Shown: positions 52,913 through 61,939 of the stretch, piece by piece
How positions within the stretch are numbered: position 1 is the first letter of the stretch
Layout of the letters: every line of letters starts with the position of its first letter
From: an uncultured Paracoccaceae bacterium
Lineage (GTDB): Bacteria > Pseudomonadota > Alphaproteobacteria > Rhodobacterales > Rhodobacteraceae
Direction of reading: 5' to 3'
Length of the DNA stretch: 64,000 nucleotides
Assembly (NCBI GenBank): GCA_947503965.1
Contig: CANNFU010000004.1
Location: 1-64,000, forward strand
Translations under genes and position numbers: made by a program
The notes under the pieces: model-generated
Databases searched by the model: none
Told to the model about the DNA's origin: nothing
Seen by the model: the letters and a program-made list of their open reading frames with translations, nothing else

Positions 52913-54703
52913 CTATTCGGCGGCCAAACCTTCGGTGAATTGCAGCCGCGCGAGCCGTGCATAAAGCCCGCCCTGCGCCACAAGGGCGTCATGGGTGCCT
53001 TGGGCCACGATCTGTCCTTCTTCAAAGACGATGATGCGGTCGGCCTTTTTCACGGTGGCAAGCCGGTGGGCCACGATCAGCGTCGTGCGGGTTTTTGCAA
53101 GATCCTCCACCGCGCGCTGCACGGCATATTCACTTTCGGCGTCCAATGCGCTGGTGGCTTCGTCCAGCAAGAGGATCGGTGCGTCGCGCAAAATCGCACG
53201 GGCGATTGCGATCCGCTGTTTTTGCCCGCCTGACAGCATCACGCCGCGTTCGCCTACATAGCTTTCATAGCCATCAGGTAGCAGGGTCAGGAAATCATGC
53301 GCAGCGGCGGCTTTCGCGGCCTCTTCAACTTCGGCATCGGTTGCGTCGGGCCGTCCGAAACGGATATTTTCACGCGCGGTATCGGCAAAGATAACCGGGT
53401 CTTGCGGAACAAGTGCGATATGCTTGCGGAATTCCGTCCGCAGCATGTGGCGCAGATCAATACCGTCGATCAGCACCGCACCCTCTTGCGGATCATAGAA
53501 CCGCTGCACCATCTGGATGATCGTGCTTTTGCCGGCACCTGATGGGCCAACCAGTGCAACGGTCTCCCCCGGTGCAATGTCAAGATCGATCCCGCCAAGC
53601 GCCGAGATATCGGGACGTGAGGGATAGCTGAACCGCACATTGTCGAATTTCAGCGCACCTTTGACAGGCATTGGGACAGGCCGTGGATTGGCGGGGTCCT
53701 GCACGGCATCTTCGATCGTCAACAACTCGATCAGGCGTTCGGTCGCCCCTGCCGCGCGCTGCAATTCGCCCCACACCTCAGACAATGCGGCAACTGCGCC
53801 GCCGACCATAATCGTGTAGATCAGGAACTGCACCAAGCCGCCTTCGGTGATCACACCGGCGCTGACGTCTTGTGATCCCATCTGCAAGAACAGCACGATG
53901 GCGGCGAACACCATAAAGATGACAATGGCGGTCAGCATCGCCCGCGTGATGATGCGACGGCGGGCGGACCGATAGCTTTGCTCGGTTACATCATCGAATT
54001 TGACGCGGCTCAGTTCCTCATGTGTAAAGGCCTGCACGGTCTGGGCAGACAGCAATTGCTCGGATGCACCACCGCTGGATTCAGCGATCAGATCCTGGTT
54101 TTCGCGCGAAAGGCTACGCACACGCCGCCCGATAAAGATGATCGGAAACAGAACAACCGGGATCGGCCACAATACCATGAGGCTCATCTTTACGGATGTC
54201 ATCAGCATCAGGATCACGCCACCGATGAACAACAGGATATTGCGCAGCGCAATCGACGCGGAACTGCCGATCACCGACAGGATCAGCGTCGTGTCGGTGG
54301 TGATCCGGCTCAGCACCTCGCCGGTCATGATCTTTTCATAGAATGCGGGGCTCATCCCGATCATCCGCTTGAACACGGCCTTGCGGATATCGGCGACCAC
54401 ACGTTCACCCAGACGCGTCACAAGGTAATATCGCGATGCCGTCCCCAAAGCGAGCAGACCTGCAATCGTCAGCATGGTCACGAAATGCTGACCAATCTCC
54501 CCTGTCGTCAGGCCAAAGGCATCCACGACCTGCCCCGCTGCAATCGGCACGCTGAGCGAGACCATCGCCGTGAACACCAGTGCAAACCCGGCCCCGAACA
54601 TGTTCAGCTTGTAAGGCTTCATAAATGGCCAAAGCGCGCGCAACGCGCTGACCCTTTTGCCAACAGGCCGGTCTTCTGGAGCTTGGTTTTTCGGGTCTGC
54701 CAT
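52913..54703 (-). CDS. ABC exporter, fused permease-ATPase (MsbA-like)
   Basis: From ATG 54701-54703, preceded by AAAGGA, the 596-aa half-transporter has six membrane spans (residues about 30-330) and an ATPase domain: VGPSGAGKSTII (Walker A), MLSGGQKQRIAIARA (signature), ILLLDEATSALD (Walker B) and LIVAHRLATV (H-loop). It would work as a homodimer in the inner membrane. Relatives export lipids or drugs; no neighbour tells which. Confidence 0.92.
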   Translation of the reverse strand: MADPKNQAPEDRPVGKRVSALRALWPFMKPYKLNMFGAGFALVFTAMVSLSVPIAAGQVVDAFGLTTGEIGQHFVTMLTIAGLLALGTASRYYLVTRLGERVVADIRKAVFKRMIGMSPAFYEKIMTGEVLSRITTDTTLILSVIGSSASIALRNILLFIGGVILMLMTSVKMSLMVLWPIPVVLFPIIFIGRRVRSLSRENQDLIAESSGGASEQLLSAQTVQAFTHEELSRVKFDDVTEQSYRSARRRIITRAMLTAIVIFMVFAAIVLFLQMGSQDVSAGVITEGGLVQFLIYTIMVGGAVAALSEVWGELQRAAGATERLIELLTIEDAVQDPANPRPVPMPVKGALKFDNVRFSYPSRPDISALGGIDLDIAPGETVALVGPSGAGKSTIIQMVQRFYDPQEGAVLIDGIDLRHMLRTEFRKHIALVPQDPVIFADTARENIRFGRPDATDAEVEEAAKAAAAHDFLTLLPDGYESYVGERGVMLSGGQKQRIAIARAILRDAPILLLDEATSALDAESEYAVQRAVEDLAKTRTTLIVAHRLATVKKADRIIVFEEGQIVAQGTHDALVAQGGLYARLARLQFTEGLAAE

Positions 54704-54803
54704 CGGGCGTCCTTTGTCGTGGGTCAGCCTCACATAAAACCGGGAAGCGCCTTACACAAGCAAAGGCTGGGTATGTGCGTCAATCCATACTGATAGGAAG
54801 TAT

Positions 54804-54877
54804 TGGAGCGGGCGACGGGAATCGAACCCGTATCATCAGCTTGGAAGGCTGAGGTCTTACCATTACACAACGCCCGC
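54804..54877 (-). tRNA. tRNA-Gly (anticodon UCC)
   Basis: Read on the minus strand, a 7-bp acceptor stem GCGGGCG/CGCCCGC, an anticodon loop CTTCCAA within a TCAGC/GCTGA stem, the T-arm GGTTCGATTCC and an encoded CCA (54804-54806) form a complete tRNA of 74 bases. The anticodon TCC reads GGA and GGG-type glycine codons. Confidence 0.95.
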
Positions 54878-55065
54878 GTTGCTGCTGTGCTAGGTATTTT
54901 ACCTTCGATGTGAGGTCAAGAAGCACATGCAGTGGATTTTGCCGCGACGCCGTTTACTGCGATACCGCTCATATCGCGTTTGCACTTGGCGGAGTTGACC
55001 TGAAAAACTTCGTGATGATGCAGTATTTATCACCGGTAAAGGATGCCCTTTCCAACTGCGGATGG

Positions 55066-55707
55066 TCAGCGCGCCAGAACCACGTCCCGGCGAATATCCT
55101 GAGGGTCGTCAACAGCTGCGGCCAGATAATCTGCCACCGCCATCCGTGAGATCAGACCGTTACGCCATTCTTTTTGGTCGCGCAGAACCCGGTACGATCC
55201 GGTATTTTTGTTGTTGGTCAGGATCACCGGGCGCACGATGGTCCAATCTGTCGCGCTCTGCATGATCATGTCTTCTTGCACGTCTTTGTCCGCATAGGGC
55301 CGCCCCAGGATCGCGCGATGGCCTAACCGTTCAATCCGGCTCATCGCGTTTTTGCTACGCCCCGCCCCAAATCCCGTCACAACGATCAGACGTTTGACTT
55401 GTGCCTTTTCCATCTGCTCTAGCAAGATCTGTGTCGACTGCGAAAACAGGGGGACGGGTTGCCACAGCATTGCCACGCTCTCCTTGATCCCTAGTGCATA
55501 GATCACCGCGTCGACATCATTCAGGGCCGCGGCCACATCTGCAGGCACAAGGGCGTCACTAGCGACAATCTCAAGCCTCTCTTGTGGCTCAAGATTGTCG
55601 GCGCTGCGCGCAAAGGCCCGTGCGATCATCTGTTTGGACAGCACAGCATCAACCGCATGTCGGCCAATGCCCGAGGTCGCCCCCATGATCAAAACGCGTT
55701 TGGTCAA
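55066..55707 (-). CDS. NAD(P)H-binding SDR-like protein (NmrA/atypical SDR)
   Basis: The 213-aa protein starts with LIMGATSGIGRHAVDAVL (GxxGxxG Rossmann motif) and shows VDAVIYALGIKES and LIVVTGFGAGRS. These fit atypical SDRs that bind NAD(P)H, such as flavin-reductase-like or NmrA-like proteins. The start seems to be TTG 55705-55707, overlapping the stop of the small gene upstream (TTGA); an ATG seven codons on is an alternative. Role unknown. Confidence 0.8.
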   Translation of the reverse strand: MTKRVLIMGATSGIGRHAVDAVLSKQMIARAFARSADNLEPQERLEIVASDALVPADVAAALNDVDAVIYALGIKESVAMLWQPVPLFSQSTQILLEQMEKAQVKRLIVVTGFGAGRSKNAMSRIERLGHRAILGRPYADKDVQEDMIMQSATDWTIVRPVILTNNKNTGSYRVLRDQKEWRNGLISRMAVADYLAAAVDDPQDIRRDVVLAR

Positions 55708-55889
55708 TTCTGAAGGTCTTCGTACAGCGTGTGATAGCGGCGATGTTGCGCGCCATCCTTGGCAAGGTTGAGATCACCGCGCTGCATTTCGGGCTTTACC
55801 CGCGCGGGGTTGGACGCTGCATGTTCAAGGTACGCGCACATGCGGTCAAAGCGTGCGGTCTGGGGTGTTGGTTTACTCGGGTCTGTCAT
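55704..55889 (-). CDS. Small hypothetical protein (61 aa)
   Basis: The product begins MTDPSKPTPQTARFDRMCAY and ends QHRRYHTLYEDLQN; it is polar and mostly helical. It is preceded by ubiG (14-base gap) and overlaps the SDR gene by 4 bases, so the three genes on the minus strand look like one unit. No family recognised. Confidence 0.65.
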   Translation of the reverse strand: MTDPSKPTPQTARFDRMCAYLEHAASNPARVKPEMQRGDLNLAKDGAQHRRYHTLYEDLQN

Positions 55890-55903
55890 GGCTTGCTCCT
55901 GCT

Positions 55904-56623
55904 TTACGCTTCAGTTTTGGGCTTTTGCGCGGTGCCCATGAAAATCACGAATGTGCCGGGCAAACGGCCAAAAATGAAATCGCCCCGTCTGTTGATGCCG
56001 CTTGGGCCAAGACCGACGGTTTTTCCAGGCACAAACCCCGCCTGCTGCAATTGGTTCCGCAGCTCGGACGGTTTGATGAACATTGCCGGGTCATGCGTGC
56101 CTTTTGGCAATATGCGCAACACATCCTCGGCCATCGTGATCGTGACAAATCGCGCGATGGGATTACGATTGATCGTGTCGAAGAAAAGCACCCCACCGGG
56201 ACGCAAGACGCGCGCAATTTCACGGATAACCTGCGCGAGGTCGCTGACATGCTCCAAAACATCCACGCAGACAACCGCGTCAAAAGATGCATCCTTGTAT
56301 GGCAACGCCTCACCCACGCCAACGTCATATATGATGTGACGCCCGTTTGCGTCGGCATGCGCACGTGCTGCGGCAATGGCATCACTTGCGGGGTCGATGC
56401 CAGTGACTTTTGCCCCCCGATCATCAAGCGCCTCGGCCATGAACCCGCCTGCGCAGCCCAGATCAAGAATGCTTTTGCCGTCCCAATCAATCATCTGGTC
56501 GAACCATGCCAAACGGCCCGGCACCATGTTTTTCAGCGTCCGCACCCAACGGATATCATCAGACCACCATTGGTGCGCCACATCATCGTAAATCGCCAGA
56601 TTGTTTTTTGCCGACTGGGCCAT
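55904..56623 (-). CDS. ubiG: UbiG-like 3-O-methyltransferase of ubiquinone synthesis
   Basis: UbiG methylates two ring oxygens in ubiquinone biosynthesis. The 239-aa protein has AHQWWSDDIRWV at the N-terminus, SAM motif ILDLGCAGGFMAEAL, VVCVDVLEHVSD, and ILPKGTHDPAMFIKPSEL, which closely mirrors the UbiG/Coq3 stretch. The N-terminal half is more diverged from E. coli UbiG, so a related quinone or lipid methyltransferase cannot be excluded. It leads a small minus-strand unit. Confidence 0.75.
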   Translation of the reverse strand: MAQSAKNNLAIYDDVAHQWWSDDIRWVRTLKNMVPGRLAWFDQMIDWDGKSILDLGCAGGFMAEALDDRGAKVTGIDPASDAIAAARAHADANGRHIIYDVGVGEALPYKDASFDAVVCVDVLEHVSDLAQVIREIARVLRPGGVLFFDTINRNPIARFVTITMAEDVLRILPKGTHDPAMFIKPSELRNQLQQAGFVPGKTVGLGPSGINRRGDFIFGRLPGTFVIFMGTAQKPKTEA

Positions 56624-56698
56624 GTTCCGTGCTCGCGTTGCCTGTGAACAAGGACCTAGCTCTGAACTCCGCGTTTCAAGCGCACTGAATGTCGCGGC

Positions 56699-58102
56699 CT
56701 AGGCCAACATGGCAATTGACGGGGTATCAACGCTGGATCGCGTGTCCGGCACGCTCAGCGGCCAGCGTACCAACAGGATAGCGGTTCCGGTGATCTGATA
56801 GCGGTCCAGTGTTGCCGCGATCACTGCGACATTGCAGGATGCGCTGATCTGCCCTGCCCGCTGGGCCTTGGCCACGATCCTGATTTCAAGCGGGATGCCG
56901 TGATGGGTGTGCAGCAGCTGCGCCGAGATATCGCGGGCCGCACCGGCAGCCATGTAAAGCGCGACACAGCCCCCCGGTCTGAGGTCGCGAATGGCCTCAG
57001 GCACCGCAAAACCATCTTGCAAATGACCTGTCGTCAGCGTCAGCGCGTTGATTTCACCGCGTTCCGTCAGGCTTTCGCCAATGGCTGCAGCTGCAGCACA
57101 GGCGGCTGTCACGCCCGGGACAATCTCAACCGCGATACCGCTTTCCTTCAGCGCGCGTATTTCTTCGGTGCTGCGTCCGAAAATACCCGGATCACCGCAT
57201 TTCAGCCGCACAACCCGTTGCCCCCGCTGGGCCGCCGCAACCAGCGTCTGCGTGATTTTTTCCTGCGGCCAGCTATGGCATCCGGGTGCCTTGCCCACAT
57301 AGATACGCTCTGCGTCGCGGCGGGCCAGTTCAAGGATTTCAGGCTCCAACAGCCGATCATAGTAGATCACATCCGCCTCTTGCAGCCGCTGGACACCGCG
57401 CAGCGTGATCAGGTCCTTTGCACCCGGGCCCGCACCAACAAGGCTGACACTGCCGCCGGAAGTTTGTCCGAACTCCCCGGTTTCAATCGCGGTCTTGATC
57501 AGTCTGGCCGCCTCCCGTTCTGCACCGCTGGCAAACAGACGACGCGGGCTGTCACTAAACACCCAACGCCACAAATCGCGCCGTGCACGTGGCGCAAGAC
57601 GCGCCGCCGCCGCACCGCGCAACCGCCCGGCAAGGCTTGCCAGATCGCCAAGACGCGGTTCCAGTACCTCCTCCAGCCTGGTTTTGATCTGCCGGGCCAG
57701 CACCGGGGCGGTGCCTTCGGTCCCGATAGCCACAACCACCGGATCACGATCGACGATAGAAGGCGTGATCGCATCGCAAAGCGCGGGCTGGTCCACGACA
57801 TTCACAGTCGCCCCAGCGGCCTTGGCCAGTGCATGCAAAGCCATGTCGGCACCCGGGCAGCCGGTTGCGACAAAGACAAGGGCCGTGTCTGCAAAGCTGG
57901 CAGGCTTGATTGGGCCGGCGTCGTGGATCACGCGACCTTGCCCGGCCAAGCCGGCAAGCTCATCATCCAGATTGGGGGCAAGGATCGTCACCTGCGCCTC
58001 GGTCTTCAGGATCAGCCGGGCCTTTTGTGCGGCCTGTTCCTGTCCGCCTGCAATGACGACGCGGCGACCGGCCATTTGAAGGAACATCGGAAAAGTCTTC
58101 AT
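56699..58102 (-). CDS. cysG: Sirohaem synthase CysG (multifunctional)
   Basis: CysG turns uroporphyrinogen III into sirohaem. Residues 1-205 are the dehydrogenase/ferrochelatase part (RRVVIAGGQEQAAQKARL, RDPVVVAIGTEGTAPVLAR); residues about 218-460 are the uroporphyrinogen methyltransferase (VSLVGAGPGAKDLITLRGVQ, RLKCGDPGIFGR, VPGVTAACAAAAAIG). The 467-aa length is standard. It ends the nitrate-assimilation operon and overlaps the preceding gene by 4 bases, matching its role as supplier of the NirB cofactor. Confidence 0.95.
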   Translation of the reverse strand: MKTFPMFLQMAGRRVVIAGGQEQAAQKARLILKTEAQVTILAPNLDDELAGLAGQGRVIHDAGPIKPASFADTALVFVATGCPGADMALHALAKAAGATVNVVDQPALCDAITPSIVDRDPVVVAIGTEGTAPVLARQIKTRLEEVLEPRLGDLASLAGRLRGAAAARLAPRARRDLWRWVFSDSPRRLFASGAEREAARLIKTAIETGEFGQTSGGSVSLVGAGPGAKDLITLRGVQRLQEADVIYYDRLLEPEILELARRDAERIYVGKAPGCHSWPQEKITQTLVAAAQRGQRVVRLKCGDPGIFGRSTEEIRALKESGIAVEIVPGVTAACAAAAAIGESLTERGEINALTLTTGHLQDGFAVPEAIRDLRPGGCVALYMAAGAARDISAQLLHTHHGIPLEIRIVAKAQRAGQISASCNVAVIAATLDRYQITGTAILLVRWPLSVPDTRSSVDTPSIAMLA

Positions 58103-59034
58103 GCGGAAAGACTTTCTTGTTGGTGGCGGGTGATCCAGAGATTGTCAGCCATGTTTTGGGCGGCACCGATGGTGGGTGCGGCCTTCAATGTCCAAAGGGC
58201 CAGCGCCGCTGTGCCTGTGACCGTGGCAATAGCAAACGGGTCCTGCAGCGTTCCCTGCCATATCGCGCGCAGATCAATGGCATTGCTTTCGTCATGCAGG
58301 CGCCGGGTTGCATCCATGATCGAGGGTGCGGATTCTGCGACATGCGCCCCATCGCGTAGGCCAAACAGTGCGATATCCTTGCCGGGATGCCGTTCAAATT
58401 CACCACCGCCGCCTTTGATGATGGTCAGATCCTGCTGGCCAAGCATCGCGGCAGCCTGGGCCTGCAAGCTGCGGTAGGACGGGTGAAAGACCCCCTGCAC
58501 CGTCGCTTGTGCCTGCGACGGGTTCCACATGCGCAACACCGTGTTGAAACAGGATCGCAAACCAAACGTATCGCGCAGTTTCAACAGCCTGAAAGCCGCG
58601 GGGCAAAGGGCTTCAAGCGGGCTGTAGCGCACCTGCGGTCCCGCCAGATCAAGCGCGTCGCGCAGGGATGCTGCCGCGTCTTGGTGGGAATTCCAGCCAT
58701 GCATGGAAATCGTGTATCCCGCCTGCCCGACCAAACGCGCGGCCAGCAAGAACAGCGGCGCACCGCGACTGCGCCCAGCGGAGTAAGAGGGCCAATCAAG
58801 ATCGGCGGGCGGCAGTGCGCCGCACATATGCGCGCGCAAAGCTGCGGTAAAACCTGCAATCTCGGCCGCGGTTTCACCACGCAAGCGCATGACCATAAGC
58901 AGCGCGCCGACTGCCTCGGGTGCTGCGTTGCCCTGCAGGATCAGGGTCATCGCCTCTTGCGCCTCTTCCAGCGTCATCGCCCTTGCACGCCCCTTACCGC
59001 GCGCGACGATCTGGACATAGGGTGCCAGGCTCAT
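58099..59034 (-). CDS. TrpD2-like (anthranilate-phosphoribosyltransferase-fold) protein in the nitrate operon
   Basis: From ATG 59032-59034 the 311-aa protein has TLEEAQEAMTLILQGNAAPE followed by AVGALLMVMRLRGETAAEIA, the N-terminal helical domain of the TrpD family. ISMHGWNSHQDAAASLRDAL and IIKGGGGEFERHPGK stand in place of the phosphoribosyl-binding loops. The TrpD2/YbiB group binds nucleic acid in E. coli and has no proven transferase activity. It overlaps nasA and cysG by 4 bases each. Its job in nitrate assimilation is unknown. Confidence 0.8.
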   Translation of the reverse strand: MSLAPYVQIVARGKGRARAMTLEEAQEAMTLILQGNAAPEAVGALLMVMRLRGETAAEIAGFTAALRAHMCGALPPADLDWPSYSAGRSRGAPLFLLAARLVGQAGYTISMHGWNSHQDAAASLRDALDLAGPQVRYSPLEALCPAAFRLLKLRDTFGLRSCFNTVLRMWNPSQAQATVQGVFHPSYRSLQAQAAAMLGQQDLTIIKGGGGEFERHPGKDIALFGLRDGAHVAESAPSIMDATRRLHDESNAIDLRAIWQGTLQDPFAIATVTGTAALALWTLKAAPTIGAAQNMADNLWITRHQQESLSA

Positions 59035-61607
59035 TCCGCCGCCATCGAAAGCGATGCCTCTGCCAGAAGGGCGGCGAGTTCGGGTTTGCAGGACCCGCAA
59101 TTCGTGCCTGCACAAGTTACGACGCCTAGCGCCGCCACGCTACGCGCGCCATTTGCCGCTGCTGTCAGCAAGGTATTCCGCCCGACATCAAAACAGGCGC
59201 AAACCACCGCACCGGGGTCTGGTCGGTCCGCCGGGTGCCGCCCGGCCAGGGCTTTGAGAGGAGCAACATCCGTACCGATACAGGCGATAGCTGCCGCACG
59301 GGACAGGACAACAGGTTTCGGTGAGGCAAAGAAAACAGCTGCGATGCGCCCATCGATCTGGATCGCGATCCGGACATAACCGGTCGCGGGGTCGGTCTGG
59401 GATGAGGTTGTGCCACTGCGCAACCCGCTAAGCGAACGGACCTCATGCGCCCAATCGGTCGGGGTTTTGTGCCCTGCCAGTTCGGCCTGCCAACCGGTCG
59501 GCGTGCGTGCAATGGCGGCATAGGGTGTTTGCGGCACCAACGCAGTGGCGCATGCCAAAAACCCGTACCATTTAGCGTGGTAGACGCTCGCGCTGACAGC
59601 ACCCGCCTTCAACGCAGGCTGACCCGAGACCGGATCGGTGATGGGCGTCGTCACGCTATTGACCATGCCATGTGTGGTTTGCTGGCGGGTCCAGTGCATC
59701 GGCGCAAAAAGCTGCCCGCGCGCGATACGCGGCGTGACCAGCGCACGCAAAATGGTGCTGCCATAGATGTTTTCCACCCGGATCAGATCGCCCAAACCCA
59801 CCCCAAGCGCAGTTGCGTCGCCTGGGTGTATCTCGACATATGGCTCGGCCATATGGCGGCCCAATCGCGCAGATTTTCCGGTGCGGGTCATCGTGTGCCA
59901 CTGGTCGCGATTGCGCCCGGTGTTCAGCGTAAAGCGGTTGCGGGACATGGCCGGTGCCTTCACCGCGATCATCCGCGCCTTGCCGTCGGGGTGATAAAAC
60001 TGTCCGTCCGCGAAGAAACGATGATCATCGCGCGGCCATTGGGTCGGCATCAGACCCGCGTAATCGGCATCAGCAAAGATGCTCAGATCCAGATCGCGCG
60101 TGAAATGCGATGTGGCGGCGTCAAGCGCCACGTATTCCGCAAAGACATCCGCTGGTTTTTGGTAGGCAAACGCCGCCCCAAAGCCCATGCGCGTGGCCAC
60201 ATCGCTGATGATCGCCCAGTCAGGGCGCGCCTGCCCAGGTGCGGGCAAAAAGGCTCGTTGCCGCGATATGCGTCGTTCGGAGTTGGTAACGGTTCCATCC
60301 TTTTCGCCCCAGCCCGTTGCGGGCAGGCAGACATGTGCCAGATCGTTTGTGTCTGTCTTCTCCATGATGTCAGAAGTCACCACAAAGGGCACATTCGCGA
60401 TGGCTGCAGCGACACCATCCGCATCAGGCAACGACACAGCCGGGTTCGTCGACATGATCCACAACGCCTTGATATCGCCGCTGGCGCAGGCCTTGAACAG
60501 ATCAACCGCTTTCAGCCCGGGCTGGGTGCAAATCGCCGGGCTGTCCCAGAAATCCTGCACCGCTTTGCGATGGTCGGGATTGTCCAGCTCAAGATGGTTG
60601 GCAAGCATGTTTGCCAGCCCGCCGACCTCGCGTCCGCCCATCGCGTTAGGCTGCCCTGTGACCGAGAACGGACCCATGCCGGGTTTTCCGATACGTCCCG
60701 TGGCCAGATGGCAATTCAGGATCGCATTGACCTTGTCGGTCCCGCATTGCGACTGGTTCACACCTTGGGAATAGACGGTGACGACCTTTTCGGTGTCTGC
60801 CCACAGGCTGTAGAACCAGCTCAGGTCCTCGGCAGATAACCCTGTATCGGCTATGTCCGATTGGCGGGCTGCTGCGATGGCATCCGCCGTGCCGTTCACG
60901 TGGTTTTTGACAAAATCCCGGTCCAGTTTGTCGTGATCCGCAAGATGAGCCAGCAACCCGTTGAAAAGGGCGACATCTGCATCAGGCGCGATTTGCAGGT
61001 GCAAATCTGCAAGATCCGTTGTGGCCGTGCGGCGAGGATCAATATTGACCACCCGCATCCGGGGCCGCTTCTCTTTCGCCGCCGCGATGCGCTGAAACAG
61101 TACGGGATGACACCAGGCGAGGTTCGATCCGACGAGCACGATCAGGTCCGCCTGTTCGAGGTCAGCGTAAGTGCCGGGGACGGTATCCGTGCCAAATGCG
61201 CGCTTGTGCCCGGCCACGGATGACGCCATGCAAAGCCTTGAATTCGTGTCGATATTTGCCGACCCGATGAAGCCCTTCATCAGCTTGTTGGCAACGTAGT
61301 AATCCTCGGTCAGCAATTGGCCGGAGGCATAGAATGCCACGCTGTCAGGTCCGTATGAAGCAATCGCGTCACCGAATTTCTGCGCCACCAAATCAAGGGC
61401 AGTATCCCAGTTTGCCCGTTGTCCACCGATCTTCGGGTGCAAAAGTCGGCCGTCCAGATCAATCGTCTCGCCCAGCGCCGCCCCTTTGGAACAGAGCCGC
61501 CCGAAATTCGCTGGATGATCGGTATCACCTTTGATGGTGCCGTCAGCCCCGGCCAGAACACCGCACCCGACGCCACAATAAGGACAAGTGGTGCGGGTCA
61601 GGTTCAT
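59031..61607 (-). CDS. nasA: Assimilatory nitrate reductase, catalytic subunit
   Basis: NasA reduces nitrate to nitrite in the cytoplasm. The N-terminus TCPYCGVGCGVLAGADG followed by FGRLCSKG supplies the 4Fe-4S ligands. The molybdopterin domains follow (NSRLCMASSVAGHKRAFG, MSTNPAVSLPDAD). Near the C-terminus VVCACFDVGRNTL and TCAGTNCGSCKPELAALL form a BFD-like 2Fe-2S domain, as in alpha-proteobacterial NasA. The 858-aa length is normal. The start overlaps the nirD stop by 4 bases and the end overlaps the TrpD2-like gene. Confidence 0.95.
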   Translation of the reverse strand: MNLTRTTCPYCGVGCGVLAGADGTIKGDTDHPANFGRLCSKGAALGETIDLDGRLLHPKIGGQRANWDTALDLVAQKFGDAIASYGPDSVAFYASGQLLTEDYYVANKLMKGFIGSANIDTNSRLCMASSVAGHKRAFGTDTVPGTYADLEQADLIVLVGSNLAWCHPVLFQRIAAAKEKRPRMRVVNIDPRRTATTDLADLHLQIAPDADVALFNGLLAHLADHDKLDRDFVKNHVNGTADAIAAARQSDIADTGLSAEDLSWFYSLWADTEKVVTVYSQGVNQSQCGTDKVNAILNCHLATGRIGKPGMGPFSVTGQPNAMGGREVGGLANMLANHLELDNPDHRKAVQDFWDSPAICTQPGLKAVDLFKACASGDIKALWIMSTNPAVSLPDADGVAAAIANVPFVVTSDIMEKTDTNDLAHVCLPATGWGEKDGTVTNSERRISRQRAFLPAPGQARPDWAIISDVATRMGFGAAFAYQKPADVFAEYVALDAATSHFTRDLDLSIFADADYAGLMPTQWPRDDHRFFADGQFYHPDGKARMIAVKAPAMSRNRFTLNTGRNRDQWHTMTRTGKSARLGRHMAEPYVEIHPGDATALGVGLGDLIRVENIYGSTILRALVTPRIARGQLFAPMHWTRQQTTHGMVNSVTTPITDPVSGQPALKAGAVSASVYHAKWYGFLACATALVPQTPYAAIARTPTGWQAELAGHKTPTDWAHEVRSLSGLRSGTTSSQTDPATGYVRIAIQIDGRIAAVFFASPKPVVLSRAAAIACIGTDVAPLKALAGRHPADRPDPGAVVCACFDVGRNTLLTAAANGARSVAALGVVTCAGTNCGSCKPELAALLAEASLSMAAE

Positions 61608-61939
61608 GCCGCCGCCCGTGCGCGCAGAAACGACCGGTCCAGCAGAATACGCCCGTTTTCGACGCGGGCCGGATAGGTGGCAACTTGGCCTGTGTCCTCC
61701 CCTTGCGCCAGTCCGGTTTCAAGCGAGATCACCCAGTTATGCAGCGGGCAAGTGACCGATTTACCATGTACGATCCCCTCGGCCAAAGGCCCGGCCTTAT
61801 GTGGGCAGGCATTGTTCAGGGCAAAGATTTCGTCCTCAGCGGTGCGAAAAACCGCGACACAGCCTTCGGATGTTTTGACCACCCGCGCACCGCGTTGCGG
61901 GATGTCGTCCAGTGCCGCGATGTCGATCCAGTTGGTCAT
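61604..61939 (-). CDS. nirD: Nitrite reductase small subunit, Rieske-type
   Basis: From ATG 61937-61939 (MTNWIDIAALDDIPQRGARV) the 111-aa protein has a Rieske-like pair NACPHKAGPLAEG and VTCPLHNWVISLETG, which in canonical form binds 2Fe-2S. It works with NirB in NADH-dependent reduction of nitrite to ammonium. Overlaps of 4 bases link it to nirB before and nasA after. Confidence 0.93.
   Translation of the reverse strand: MTNWIDIAALDDIPQRGARVVKTSEGCVAVFRTAEDEIFALNNACPHKAGPLAEGIVHGKSVTCPLHNWVISLETGLAQGEDTGQVATYPARVENGRILLDRSFLRARAAA

Noticed and set aside
54804..54877. tRNA-Gly as an attachment site for an integrated element
   Set aside because: No integrase lies next to it and no partial 3' tRNA copy was noticed nearby; the flanks are core genes.
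59445..60839. 464-codon plus-strand frame opposite nasA
   Set aside because: Antisense of the molybdopterin domains of nasA; His/Arg-rich shadow composition.
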